A DNA stretch of 64,000 nucleotides, taken from contig NC_034412.1 of assembly GCF_002078875.1 (NCBI RefSeq), positions 8,922,688 to 8,986,687 of the forward strand, given 5' to 3'. This document shows, piece after piece, positions 12,955-23,315 of the stretch. The translations under genes and the position numbers were made by a program. Below the pieces are notes generated by a model. It did not search any database. It was not told the origin of the DNA and saw only the letters and a program-made list of their open reading frames with translations. Every line of letters begins with the position of its first letter. Within the stretch, counting starts at the first letter, position 1. The stretch comes from Numida meleagris. Lineage: Eukaryota; Chordata; Aves; Galliformes; Numididae.

Positions 12955-13040
12955 GGGCTTTTGGTGTCCCCTGGCGGTCATGGGGACAACCCAGGACTGA
13001 TGCTCTTTAGTATCTTTATCAATGACATTGACAGTGTGAA
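12955..13040 (+). mobile_element. Fossil reverse-transcriptase fragment (CR1-like)
   Basis: One frame reads GLMLFSIFINDIDS, close to the conserved RT block (LGPVLFNIFINDLD) of CR1-type retrotransposons. The similarity fades on both sides, so this is a short decayed remnant without function. An endogenous retroviral origin is less likely. Boundaries are approximate. Confidence 0.5.
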
Positions 13041-14391
13041 GCCAGCAAGAAGTGAGCTCCGGCATTAAGGAAAGCCAGGCAGGGTTAATGCAATAAAGTG
13101 CCCAACGAGGAGAATGGGATGAAGAGCCATGCCCCATATGCAGTTCCTCCTCTTTATGAGCAGTAATGGAACAGGAGTTGCCATCTTCAGATGATTTCAT
13201 TTATCAGAAAATTGAAAAGCAGAATGGATTGCTCTGAAGTGCCGTTGGGCCCACGGGGGACGTGTAGCAAGAAACAGATGTTGAGGGATAAAAATGGGAA
13301 GCAGCGTGCAGTCGCTGGGAGGCATGAACCCTTCCCAAGAGCCGCGGTGGCGGAGAGGTTTCCAGGAATGCTACCTCCTCAAGGCAGCCTCTGTGCCACA
13401 TGGACTCATCCCGACCTTGGGTGTGGATGGGGAGAATGCAGCCTGGGCATCAGCCAGGAGCAGGGAAAGGAACATGTGCCACCCCCAGGCCGGCATTGCT
13501 CAGGTGCAGGTGCTGAGCACAGCAGTGCAATGAGTTGTGCTGGGGCTCAGCTTGGGTGCGAGAGGTGGCACAGGGCAGGAGGCGTAAGGTCTGTCCTGGT
13601 TGGTCTGTCCTGCCTGCTCTTTCCCATCTCCTTCTCCAAGATCCCTGCCTCACCTGCTCAAACCCAGCCCTGCTGGATGCTCTCCCATCTCCATCCTCCC
13701 CACGTTGTGCACAGACAGCATGGCACCAGGATGGGATGGACCGAGGAAAGTCCCCCAGATAATGACACCTTTCAACATCCCCCCTGGAGTGCTGGATCTC
13801 TGGATCCCTACCAACCCCTTGACACCCTCAGAGGGGTCAAAGGGACGATGCTGGCAGTGGGTGCATGTCTCTAGCTGTGCAGCCAAAGTGCCATGGAGCC
13901 AGAGCAGGGCAGAGACCCCCGACCCCCTATGCATCACCTCCTGAGCTTCCGCGGTGAGAGGACGAGGGGAGACCCCTGGGTCCCTGTAAAAGCCTGGCAG
14001 CCCTCAGCCCTGCCTGCCGGCAGGAGGCAGCAACACGGCGTGGAGCTGGAGGCAGGAGCGGGGGTTCTGGGGGCCGCTGGAGCCAGCCCCAGGGATGACG
14101 ACCGCATGTGCCAATGGAGCCACTGGGGCAGGATCTGGGCTTAGAGGTAAGGCTGGGTGCTCAGCTGCTCCTCCGGCTGGAAGTTGGGCTGAAACTGCTA
14201 AAAAAAAAACACAGAAAAGCACATGTTTTGGGAGAGAGAGGAGCTGCAGGGGGAGAGGGGACAGGCAGCCTGTCACGGTGCATTGGGGCACGCGAACGCG
14301 TGGGGAGTGTGTGGGGTGTGCGCGTGCACGTGTCCGTGAGCCTGCAGAGAGGGACTGTTGCCCTGCAACGGGTGGGGGCTGATCAGAGCAG

Positions 14392-14467
14392 AGGACAGGC
14401 AGACAAACAGGCAGGCAAGCAGACAGACGGACAAACAGACAGATAGACGGACGGGCAGACGGACAGC
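14392..14467. repeat. GACA/GGCA tetranucleotide microsatellite
   Basis: Imperfect (GACA)n with GGCA, GACG and GATA variants, just upstream of the NMUR1 CpG-rich 5' region. Confidence 0.85.
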
Positions 14468-14689
14468 GAGAGGTGATGCCGCGATCACAGCAGTGATGGG
14501 CTCCAGCTCGGGCAGCGCTCCGCAGCCGGCGATGGAGAGGAGCCAGGGGTGGCACATCTGGGAACCCGGAGACCCCGAGCAGCCGCTGGCTCCGTCTGCT
14601 CCCTCCCTGCAGAATTCCGTCCAACTCCGGCCCCCGCGCCCGCTAGTGTCGGCAGAGCAGCGCTGATCGATGCCTCCTTCACTACGCAA

Positions 14690-15109
14690 ATGGCAAATCA
14701 CCGCGTTGTGAAGGCTGCTGGTGGGGATGGAGACGGCCGTGCTCCCCTCCCCCGGGACTCTCTCGAGTCAATGGAGTTTATGACTTTAACGTATTTCCTC
14801 TCCCCTCCTGAAGAGCATCTCCACCGCGGTGCCGCTTTGCCGGCGAGGTTCCAGCCCCCGGTCTGGGCACTGGGTTTGGGGACGGGAGGAAGCCCCCCGG
14901 AAGCCCCCCGCTGACGGAGGAGAGCAGCAGCTGGCGGAGAGGGGCAGCGGGTTTCCGAGAGCTGAGCTCCAAGTGGAAAGCAGGATTCCTTTCCCCTGCC
15001 TCTTAAGGCAGCGACGTCTCCATCCCCTCCCTCGCTCCCTCCCCGTCCGACCCCAGCTGACACAGGGGTACTGGGACCTCATCCTGCGTCCGGAGCTTCC
15101 CAACGAGAC
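14690..15109 (+). other. NMUR1: Probable untranslated first exon and promoter region of NMUR1
   Basis: A strong donor, GTAAGT, begins at 15110 after GAGAC. A matching acceptor (polypyrimidine then CCGCAG, AG at 15550-15551) lies two bases before the NMUR1 start codon. This implies an upstream exon ending at 15109 and a 442-bp intron in the 5' UTR. The transcription start is not visible; the left coordinate is a guess inside a CpG-rich stretch. Translation from this exon is not required, because the ATG at 15554 gives an N-terminus of normal family length. Confidence 0.5.
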
Positions 15110-15553
15110 GTAAGTTCTTCCTGGAGAGGAAGATGAATTTTCCCCTCGGCTATTTTACCCCTCAGCCCCTCTGCACAAGGAGTTGGAGCTGGGGCAATGC
15201 GCGGCGCGGTCCGGGGTTGGCTTTGGGGCTGTGTCCTGTGGGATAGGAGGAGAGGGGACAGCCCTGCCATGGTGTCCCCACAGGTGGAATAAAGGGGCCA
15301 CCGTGGGTCAGGGAGCTGACGGGGTTGTTTGTAGATGGGAAGCAGGGCAAGGGGAGCACGGGGTTCCTATAGGGGGAGGTTTGGAAGATTTGGGGTGCTT
15401 TCCCAAAGGAAAAGCTTTGGCTGAGGCAGATGGGGGTGCTGAGCTGTGGTGATCGGCAGAGTCTTGGCACTCTGATGGGAAGAGAAGATAGGGCTCAGGA
15501 GCAGCAGAGGGTTTGGGAAAACACTCCGTGAACCGCCCCGTCTCCCCGCAGCC

Positions 15554-17363
15554 ATGAATCCCTACGTCAACTGCTCCAGCCCCGAGCTCCCCCTGCCCCA
15601 GCGAGACTTCCCCGTGGAGCCCCCCAGCCCTGACCTCTGCAACAGGACTCACCCTGACGCCTTGTTCGACCCCAAAGATGCCAACCTGACGGAGGAGCAG
15701 CTGCGGCATAAGTACTTAGGGCCTCAGCGGTCCAGCTTCTTCATCCCTGTCTGCGTGATCTACCTGCTGATCTTTGCCGTGGGGGCAGTGGGCAACACAC
15801 TCACCTGCATCGTCATCCTGCGGCACCGCTTCATGAGGACGCCCACTAATTACTACCTGTTCAGTCTGGCCGTGTCCGACCTGCTGGTGCTGCTGCTGGG
15901 GATGCCGCTGGAGCTGTATGACATGTGGAGCAATTACCCCTTCCTGCTGGGTGCTGGGGGCTGTTACTTCAAGACGTTGCTCTTCGAGGCCGTCTGCTTC
16001 GCCTCCATCCTCAACGTCACCGCTCTGAGTGTGGAGCGCTACATTGCCGTGGTGCACCCGCTCAAAGCCAAGTACGTGGTGACCAGGAACCACGCCAAGA
16101 GGGTCATCGTCACCATCTGGGTGGTTTCGGTCATCTGCTCCATCCCCAACACCAGCCTCCATGGGCTGCAACCTCTCTACGTGCCCGGCCGGGGCCGCGT
16201 GCCTGATTCGGAGATCTGCACTCTGGTGAAGCCGCGCTTGACCTACAACCTCATCATCCAGATCACCACCATCGTCTTCTTCTTCCTGCCCATGGGGACC
16301 ATCAGCATCCTCTACCTGCTCATTGGCCTGCAGCTCAAGAAAGAAAAGATGCTGGAGGCCCTGGGAGCCAAGTCCAGCGGTGACAGTGACTATCGCGGAG
16401 TCCGGGGACAGAAGAAGGTGAAGAGGAGGCAGGTCACGAAGATGCTGTGTGAGTCTGAGACTGGGGACAGGCAAAGCCAGTGGGTGTGTTGGAAGGGTGC
16501 TGGGAGGAAACTGAGGTCTCGGTCATCCTTGGTCATCTTGGAGGAAGGTTGTGGGGGCAATGGCAGAGCTGGTGGCTGTGGTCCAGTGGTGGGGTCTGCT
16601 TGTGGTGGCTCATCCAGGAGAGCCCTGGGTGAGAAAGGGGAAGGGACAAGGCTGGGGTGGTGGACCTCTCCCTCCCCTAGCCCAGATTCCTGTGCCCTAC
16701 AACCTTGGGGTGCTGTGGTTGTTTCCAACCCTACTCCATCCCTTGGCCATGAGGCTCTGACCCAAGGCTTGATCAGAGCACCCCTCTGTCCCCCTACTCT
16801 CCCTTCCCTGTCCCTGTCCCCAGCAGGCCCTGACTGCCTCCCCAGCTTTGGGGCACCAAGTGTGCCAAGTACGGTGGCAGAAAAGGGCACTGGGTTGTTG
16901 AACCTCATACCACACTAACAAAAGCCCCTGGCTGCCCACAGTCGTGCTGGTGGTGGTGTTCGGAATCTGCTGGGCCCCGTTCCACACTGACCGCCTCGTC
17001 TGGAGCTTCGTCTCCACCTGGACCGGCCCCATGCTCCACATGTTCCAGTACGTCCACATCATTTCAGGCATCTTCTTCTACCTGAGCTCGGCTGCCAACC
17101 CCATCCTCTACAACCTGATGTCCACCCGCTTCCGTGAGATGTTCAAGGAGGTGATGTGCCACCCCAGCCAGCGCCCGCCAGGCTCATGCAAGCACTCACC
17201 CAGCATCACCCACGCCACCACCCGCAGCACCGAGTGTGAGCCCATACCCAGTGCCAATGGGCTGCCCCTCTCCGACGCTGAGGAGTACGAGATGGAGGAG
17301 ATGGAGGAGATGGAGGAGATGGAGGGTGGCCAGGCTGCCACACGTGCCACATCCCTCTGCTGA
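15554..17363 (+). CDS. NMUR1: Neuromedin U receptor 1 (class A GPCR), two coding exons
   Basis: Coding exons are 15554-16448 and 16942-17363. The intron has a GTGAGT donor and CACAG acceptor and splits a Phe codon (T|TC), giving 438 residues against 426 as I recall for human. NMUR1 is a plasma-membrane receptor for neuromedins U and S coupled to Gq/calcium. Visible hallmarks are: N-glycosylation sequons at N6, N30 and N44; TM1 from about 62 with the GN motif at 80-81; LAVSD in TM2 (105-109); Cys137 before TM3; ERY at 161-163; CWAPFH in TM6 (308-313); and NPILY in TM7 (351-355). The third loop carries a basic RRQVTKML stretch into TM6. Unspliced, the first exon reads on into the intron without a stop for about 450 codons, which is not the real product. 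The C-tail is odd in ending with an EEM repeat (about 410-420) encoded by tandem GAGGAGATG units. NMUR2 is the main alternative; synteny with NCL favours NMUR1. Confidence 0.96.
17288..17325 (+). repeat. NMUR1: In-frame 9-bp tandem repeat in the NMUR1 C-tail
   Basis: About four tandem copies of GAGATGGAG inside the last exon encode repeated Glu-Met-Glu. A length change in whole units would keep the frame. Confidence 0.85.
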
Positions 17364-17804
17364 ACAGTGGGAGGACATGGAGGGACCAAAACATCTTCCC
17401 CACCATCAGCATCAGCATCAGCATCACCCCGGCATCCATCTGCGCAATGGAGGGGAGAGATGGAGCCGTGCATCCTCATGCTGTCCCACCAGGAGCTACT
17501 CCAGGGACTTGGTGACCATCTCTTGCCTCACTACACCCAGGCTGCATTGCATCCTCCGCGCTCAGCACTGGGGCCAGCCAAAGCCAGGGCATCGTGGTGC
17601 CGCAGGGTCCCCCTCATCCCCACCCTGCATGAGTTGTTCCTCACCCAAGAATTACAAATCAGAGCTATCCCCTCAGTTTGTGCCCTAGTTGCATTCCCCA
17701 GGATCCAGACCTGTCCCCAGCACCCAGCCATCCTCCCACGTGGTGACAACAGTGATAAGCACTGTCCCTTCGTCCCCCTCCTGCATATCCTCACATCTTT
17801 GCGC

Positions 17805-17810
17805 AATAAA
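17805..17810 (+). terminator. NMUR1: NMUR1 polyadenylation signal AATAAA
   Basis: First canonical AATAAA downstream of the NMUR1 stop, giving a 3' UTR of about 460 bases. Cleavage would be expected around 17825-17840. A CAT/CAG triplet run (about 17405-17426) lies in this UTR. Confidence 0.75.
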
Positions 17811-17839
17811 GTTGCTGGGGAAGGTGGTGATGACAGCTC

Positions 17840-20800
17840 CTGCCCCTCAAGGCACCCCAAAATGTGCTGCCATGCCTTGATGGCTCTCCTGGGGCTTTGC
17901 TCACTTGAGGTGGGGAAGGTGTGAGTGGGACGTGTGATGCACAGGGCCAACCCCGGAGCGGAGGCGATCAATCTGTCCCCAGACGCGCTGCTGGGAAAAT
18001 GTCACAAAATGCCACGGCAGGTGGGCAGGCTCCCCCCCGGCTGGAGGGGCTGATCGATTCGCTGCCTGGGATCGATGCCACTGCCATCCTGGTGCGCACG
18101 GGGTCCTCCCCCGGGACAGAATATCAGCGCTCCAAAATGCTGCCCCGTGGCTATTGGAGCAGGCTGAGCTGCTTCTTGCACAACTTTCCCAGCCCGTTTC
18201 CCTCCAGCCAGGATGTGCGCTCACAAACTCCCTACTGTGCCCTGCTGACTCAGCCCCAGGCTCACAGCCCCCATCCCATCGGCGAAGTGTTTCCCTTTGG
18301 GGTCCCATAGTGCAGATGCGTGCGGGGCTGCGGTAACCTCTGCCCTTCAGGATCCTCCCAGCTGCTCTCCAGAACACGTCGATGTGGCAGAGCGCATTGA
18401 TCTCCGTTTTCTCCCCTCTCCATCTCCCATCGCTCCAAGTCCCAGGCTTCCACGGGTGGAGGTGACGGATGCCTCTTTGATGGCTGTTATTGCCCCATTA
18501 TGACTCACACGGTCACTTCCCCAGCTGGAAACCTCTGGGGAATGGCTTTTTAATTGGTAGTCGATAGCATTTTATTGCGCAGAGACAGCAAGTGGAGTTT
18601 CAGGTCCGTCATGCCCTGGCTCGGGGCAGGGGGGAAGTCAGGGGACTCAACACCTTGGCCAAGGGACAGCAGAAAGTGACCCCCTTGGTCCCTTGCGTCA
18701 TGTCCCCAGCTGTCCCCTGGCACAGCCATGCTCCAGGTGTCCCCTCCACCTCTCCTTAGCCACCCAGTTTGCTCTTTGAGATGCAGGAGGGGAAGCTGGT
18801 GGTGATGCTTCAGCAGCGCATCAGGTGGCGATGCTGGGGCTGCTTTAGAGGTTGTTTTTTTTATCACCTCAAAGAGAATCTGAGGGCAAACCTCACTCCT
18901 CCAGCCACCGTTCTGGGACAGCACATGGGGACGACCCCGTGGCTCCATGACACCTTTCCTGCTGGGGGCTTGGCAAAATGCTTATAAATGTTGCACAGGT
19001 ATGTGGCTGGTGGTAAGGTGCTTCTTACAGGACGAACCAGAGGGATTACCCCTGCTGGGGGCTATGCACAGAGGTGAGGGTTGGGGCAAGCCATGGATGA
19101 GTGATGGGGTCAGGGTTTGGGGCTGTGCAGGGACACCCACGTCTCCCACCCACGCTATCAGCCATGGATCAGACATCCCCTGGGACAGGATGGCCACGGT
19201 GGAAGGAGGTCCCCAAAACACCACCTGCGATGGGTTTGCTCTGAGCTGGGGGACACATCTCTCTGTCCCCACAGTTCAGGCCACGTGTCTGGCTCAAGCT
19301 CCGCACCACCACCTCCTCTCCAAATGGTTCGTTTCCCAAGAGCCGCTTCTCAAAAGTTGTCATCTCTCCTCTGAGATTTACAGCTGCGCCTTCCCAGCAG
19401 CCGATCTTGTTGGAACCCGCTCCGGCCGAACCCCACGTGCTTGCACCGCGGCACAGCAAATCCCCCGGGCCATGCAGCACCCCTTGATGGTGCCTCCAAT
19501 TCAAAGATTTATCACCTTCGCTTGGGGATTAAAAAGCAATCCATCTGCGAGGCTGCCCCAGCCTTGTAAGGCTTTTTTGTGCCTGGGTTGTTTGCAACGG
19601 CCATGGCTTTTTTTCTTTCCTTGACAGAGCCAAAACTCCGTTTTGCAGCAGTTTTCCCGTACGGTTGGAGCTGTGATGGATGGCGCTGGGAATGCCAGCA
19701 GATTCTTCACCACCCCTTCCCAAAAGCCGAGGGAGGGGCTGGGTTTTGCTTGCTTCACATGGCTGTGGGTGGGGGAAAGATCATGTGGACAGAGTTTGCA
19801 AAGCCCTCACGGCTGGAGCTGGGGCTGGGACCATGCAAATGGAGACGGAGCGTCAATGTCAGAGGTGTGCTCGGATCCCATTCCTCCCAGCAGGGCCGTG
19901 GGAAGCACAGAGGGACCTCAGTGCCCTTTCCCAGCCCTGCAGCAAGGCCCATGAAGGCCGCCAGCAGCCAAGCATCACCCACACCTGTTCCCACTGCAAC
20001 ATGGTTAGGACAATGGAACTGATGTCCCAGCAGCACTTGCTTTGGTTTATGGGGATACTTTGGTTAAGAAAGGAAAGAGATGCACAATTAGCATGGCAGC
20101 TAATGGATGAGAGGTGGCATGGTGGCATAAGGGGACAGCCACCAGATGGCTGCTGGGGCCGTGGGGAGCGTTGTCTTCAAGGTGGGGCGGTGACAATCAC
20201 CTGGGTGGGGACGAGGGACAGGGGTGCTTTGGTCCTCAGCGCATTTCCTGCATTCCTCTTGGCCAGTGACGGCAAAGTGGCTCTGTGACAGGCTGGTTGT
20301 ACCCTTTAGGGCCACATGGTCTTGCCCATGGACCACCTCCAAGAAAAGTCCATCATGGTTACTGACATTGTTCATGGAGCTCGGCAAGGCCCGGGCAGGA
20401 CGGAGCAACTTGCATTGTGAAAAGGAAGGCTGCGATGTCCAGACTAGAAAAAAATAAAACTCATCTAATTTTCTATATATTTAGGATAGCCAAGGCACCA
20501 AAACTAGGCAGGAACCCAAGAGCTGGCCCTGCTGCTAGGCAGTCACAGCAGCTTTAATTACAGGGCTTCATCACTCCTTGCCTTCATTGCGGCAGCCAGG
20601 GGAGGTTTGTCTCCTCCTGCTGGGACAATTGAACGTGACACTTCGGAGAAAGCTGTCAGAAAGGCAGAGCAGATCTCTCTCATTATCTTTCCTTTGCTGC
20701 CTGACAGCTGCCAGCACAGCTCAGAAAAAGCAAAGGGAGAAGTGCAAACCCCAAATACGCTGCTCCCTACTCCCCCTGCCCCGTCAGTCCAGCCCAGCTC

Positions 20801-22780
20801 TGTCCCCATGCACACTGACCCCACCAGCACTTGGCTGCTCTTAATTCCTTTTGCTATTTCCCTTCTAGTGCTAGGTTCACCCTGTTTCCACCAGTTCTTC
20901 CTTATGGAGCATCTGGGAGTGCCTCCAGGATGCTCTGCTCCCACATGCCACCCTCCTGCAGCTCGCTCCTTTCATACTGAGAGGGTTATGGCCGGTGCAG
21001 GAAGCTGCACTAACACCACACCACCCACAGCTTGGGGCTCCTGTAACCTTACTGCAGTTTGCTTTTTCACCTCTTTTCTGAGAATGAAGCTCATTTCATT
21101 CTCATTAAGGATTTTCTAAAGGAAACGGCATCCATAGCTCTCCATTCCAGGACGCAGACCCCAAAATGTAACTTCACAAAGCTGAACCTAGCAATAAAGT
21201 CTGCTAGGATGTCACTTCTCCCACTCAGCATGCTAACTGCTTTTCCAAGGCACAGCACATCCAGGGAGCCCGTTCTCCTGGGCGAGGCAGAAAGTGACAA
21301 CTGGATGTAAATTATATTAGCAGGTCTTTTATTGGACAGATGCTACATGATGGGAAAGCAGTGAAGGCAAACGATGCAGTGCCGTGGGGAAACAAATCAA
21401 ATAAGGGTCTGACAGCACAGTCTGCACTTGTTTGGTCTGAGGGAATGGCTCCAGGCTCAGTGGGACACAACACAGCTGTGCTGAAGATCAGGTTTGGGGG
21501 CTGACAGTACCAGCAGGAAAATCATTGCCTCTACATGTCTCAGGGCATACCTTGGGCCCAAATCCATGTGTCCCAGGCTGGTCCCCTCCACTCCAGCCAC
21601 AGGTTTTGGGGGTTCATTCACAAGATGACTATGGAGACATCTCCTCGGGAACAGCAGCCAATGGTGGGGTCACAAACCAGGTGCCACCTGGCCTTTTCCA
21701 GGCACTGTACTGCTTTCTGCCACGCTGCTTCCTGCCTGTGCACTTTCTCTAGGGGTGGCCCTTTGCTTTTTGGGGTCCCCCCTCCTCCACCTAAACCACA
21801 TTTTTGCCACAAGCAGAGTGGCTAAACCTGTTTTGGCTGCATTACTCCACGCTGATGTTGCGCTGCAGCCCTGCCTTGGCCCTGAGGCTCCCTCTGAGCT
21901 GTGCTGCAGAGCTAACATGGGGCTTTGGTGTACCCTGGGCACTTGGGGATGCCTCTTGCAGCACAAGGAGGGTTGGGAATCTACGCGGTCATGTTCCATG
22001 CACGTGTGTGACAGACACAGAAGTGCCGGCAGTGTCCCCCTGTCCTAGCTCCATTCCTCCCTGTGGTGTCAGCCTGTCTGCAGGCTGGCAAGGGGTTCCT
22101 GGGTGAGCATCCAGAGATGCCTCCTCACACCCTGCACGATTTTATTCATTCACAGTCCCTGCCTCTGAAAAGGATTTTTTTTTAGGATTTCTCTCCCAGG
22201 AGACGGGCTTTTCTCCAGCAGCCTTGGAAGGGCAGAAGGAACACAGAGGTGAGCCTGGAGCCCTGGGGACAGGGCTGGACTCCAGCAAGACCGCCCGGGG
22301 GGCAGTGCCAGGTGCTGCCCGGGACCATTTACACTCAATTCTGCATGCACTTGAATAAAATTCCGCAGGAGTATTATCTCCCAAAGAACAAATTCAGCCC
22401 CATCCATTGAGCGGATGCAGTTTATTTTTCTCCAGGGGCAGGAGCACAGCTGGAGGAGTCTTTCTGTGACAAGCATCACCCCGGCAGCTGCTCACTCCCC
22501 GCTCCAGGACTCACACTAGTGGTGCCGCAGCGCCGCAGCAGAGGGGTCGGTGCTGGGGCAGGGGGTTAATACTGCGGCCCCTGGTATCGCTCACCGCGAC
22601 CCTCTAGGACACGTGCAGAGCAGGACAGACCCCAACCCCCGAATTAGGAACCCCCGAATAAAGCAGCAACCCCAGCTGCCTTCCCTTCCGGTGCCCGCCC
22701 AGCCTAGGAACCAGACCCCAGCTCCGTCCAGAGCCGCGGTGCCCTCCTCCGGTGCCCCTAAACCCCCCCGGTACCCCCTG
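17840..22780. other. Intergenic region between NMUR1 and NCL
   Basis: No exon or RNA gene is recognised. The sequence is unique-looking and moderately GC-rich, becoming CpG-dense to the right where the NCL promoter begins. Isolated TTTATT motifs (18571, 21328, 22141) would be AATAAA on the minus strand. They are possible ends of unrecognised minus-strand transcripts, but no exon supports them. Confidence 0.6.
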
Positions 22781-23315
22781 CCCGGCCCCACCACGTGGCC
22801 TGCCTCCCGCCACGTGCTCTCTCACGGCCCCGGCCACGCCCGCTCTCCGCTAAGCCCGCCGTCCAATCAGAGCGCAGGTGCCGAGCTGCCGCCTTCTCAT
22901 TGGCCGCTCCACCTCCCCGAGGGCGGGAGTTACGATTCCGAGTTCTCGTCCCACGTCTCGCGGGCTTTCCCCATGCTACCCGCTGTAACGCGCTCTCCCG
23001 TTGGTTGATGACAAAGCGACTTCGATTGGTGGACGGGCTCGAGGGGCGGAGACGGCGATTGGCCGCGCGGCGCGGCGCGCGCGCCGATTGGACGAAGCGG
23101 GGGCGGAGTGGGCGGAGCGAAGCGAAGGGCTAGGCAAGCCAGCGGAAGGGCCGTGCGCTCGCTCTTTCGTTTCAATCCTCGGCCCGCATCGCCAGCGCCG
23201 CGCCGCCGCTCCCGGGGCCCGCTCCTCTCCCCGCCGCCACCCCCCAGGGACGCTCCCTCCCACCCCCTGAGGCAGCTCGGCCGCCGCCCCAGCGCCGCCA
23301 GGCACCGCCGCCATC
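22780..23315 (+). promoter_or_regulatory. NCL: CpG-island promoter and 5' UTR of NCL
   Basis: Dense CpG with canonical E-boxes CACGTG at 22792 and 22811. Repeated CCAAT/ATTGG boxes occur, for example CCAATCAG near 22863 and ATTGG near 22899, 23026, 23059 and 23087. GGGCGG Sp1-type boxes lie near 23100-23115. There is no TATA box. A pyrimidine start CTCTTTCG at 23162 resembles the 5'-TOP initiator expected of translation-related genes, which would give a 5' UTR of about 150 bases. The ATG at 23316 sits in good context. The start site is inferred. Confidence 0.75.

Larger units (their letters stand above)
1..14391. other. GC-rich intergenic region upstream of NMUR1, no gene recognised
   Basis: I see no exon set with conserved protein character here. 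Long open frames exist on both strands, but they are rich in Pro, Gly, Ser, Arg and Ala and overlap one another, as expected of GC-rich DNA without stops. The region holds orphan CpG-rich patches (about 3.8-4.1, 5.0-5.5 and 8.4-8.7 kb), two assembly gaps, simple and minisatellite repeats and two CR1 remnants, listed separately. In human the neighbours beyond NMUR1 are TEX44 and PTMA; I recognise neither. Regulatory elements or lncRNAs cannot be excluded. Confidence 0.6.

Noticed and set aside
16449..16918. Read-through of NMUR1 exon 1 into a 454-residue frame
   Set aside because: The frame loses TM6 and TM7. The GTGAGT donor and downstream CACAG acceptor restore the receptor exactly.
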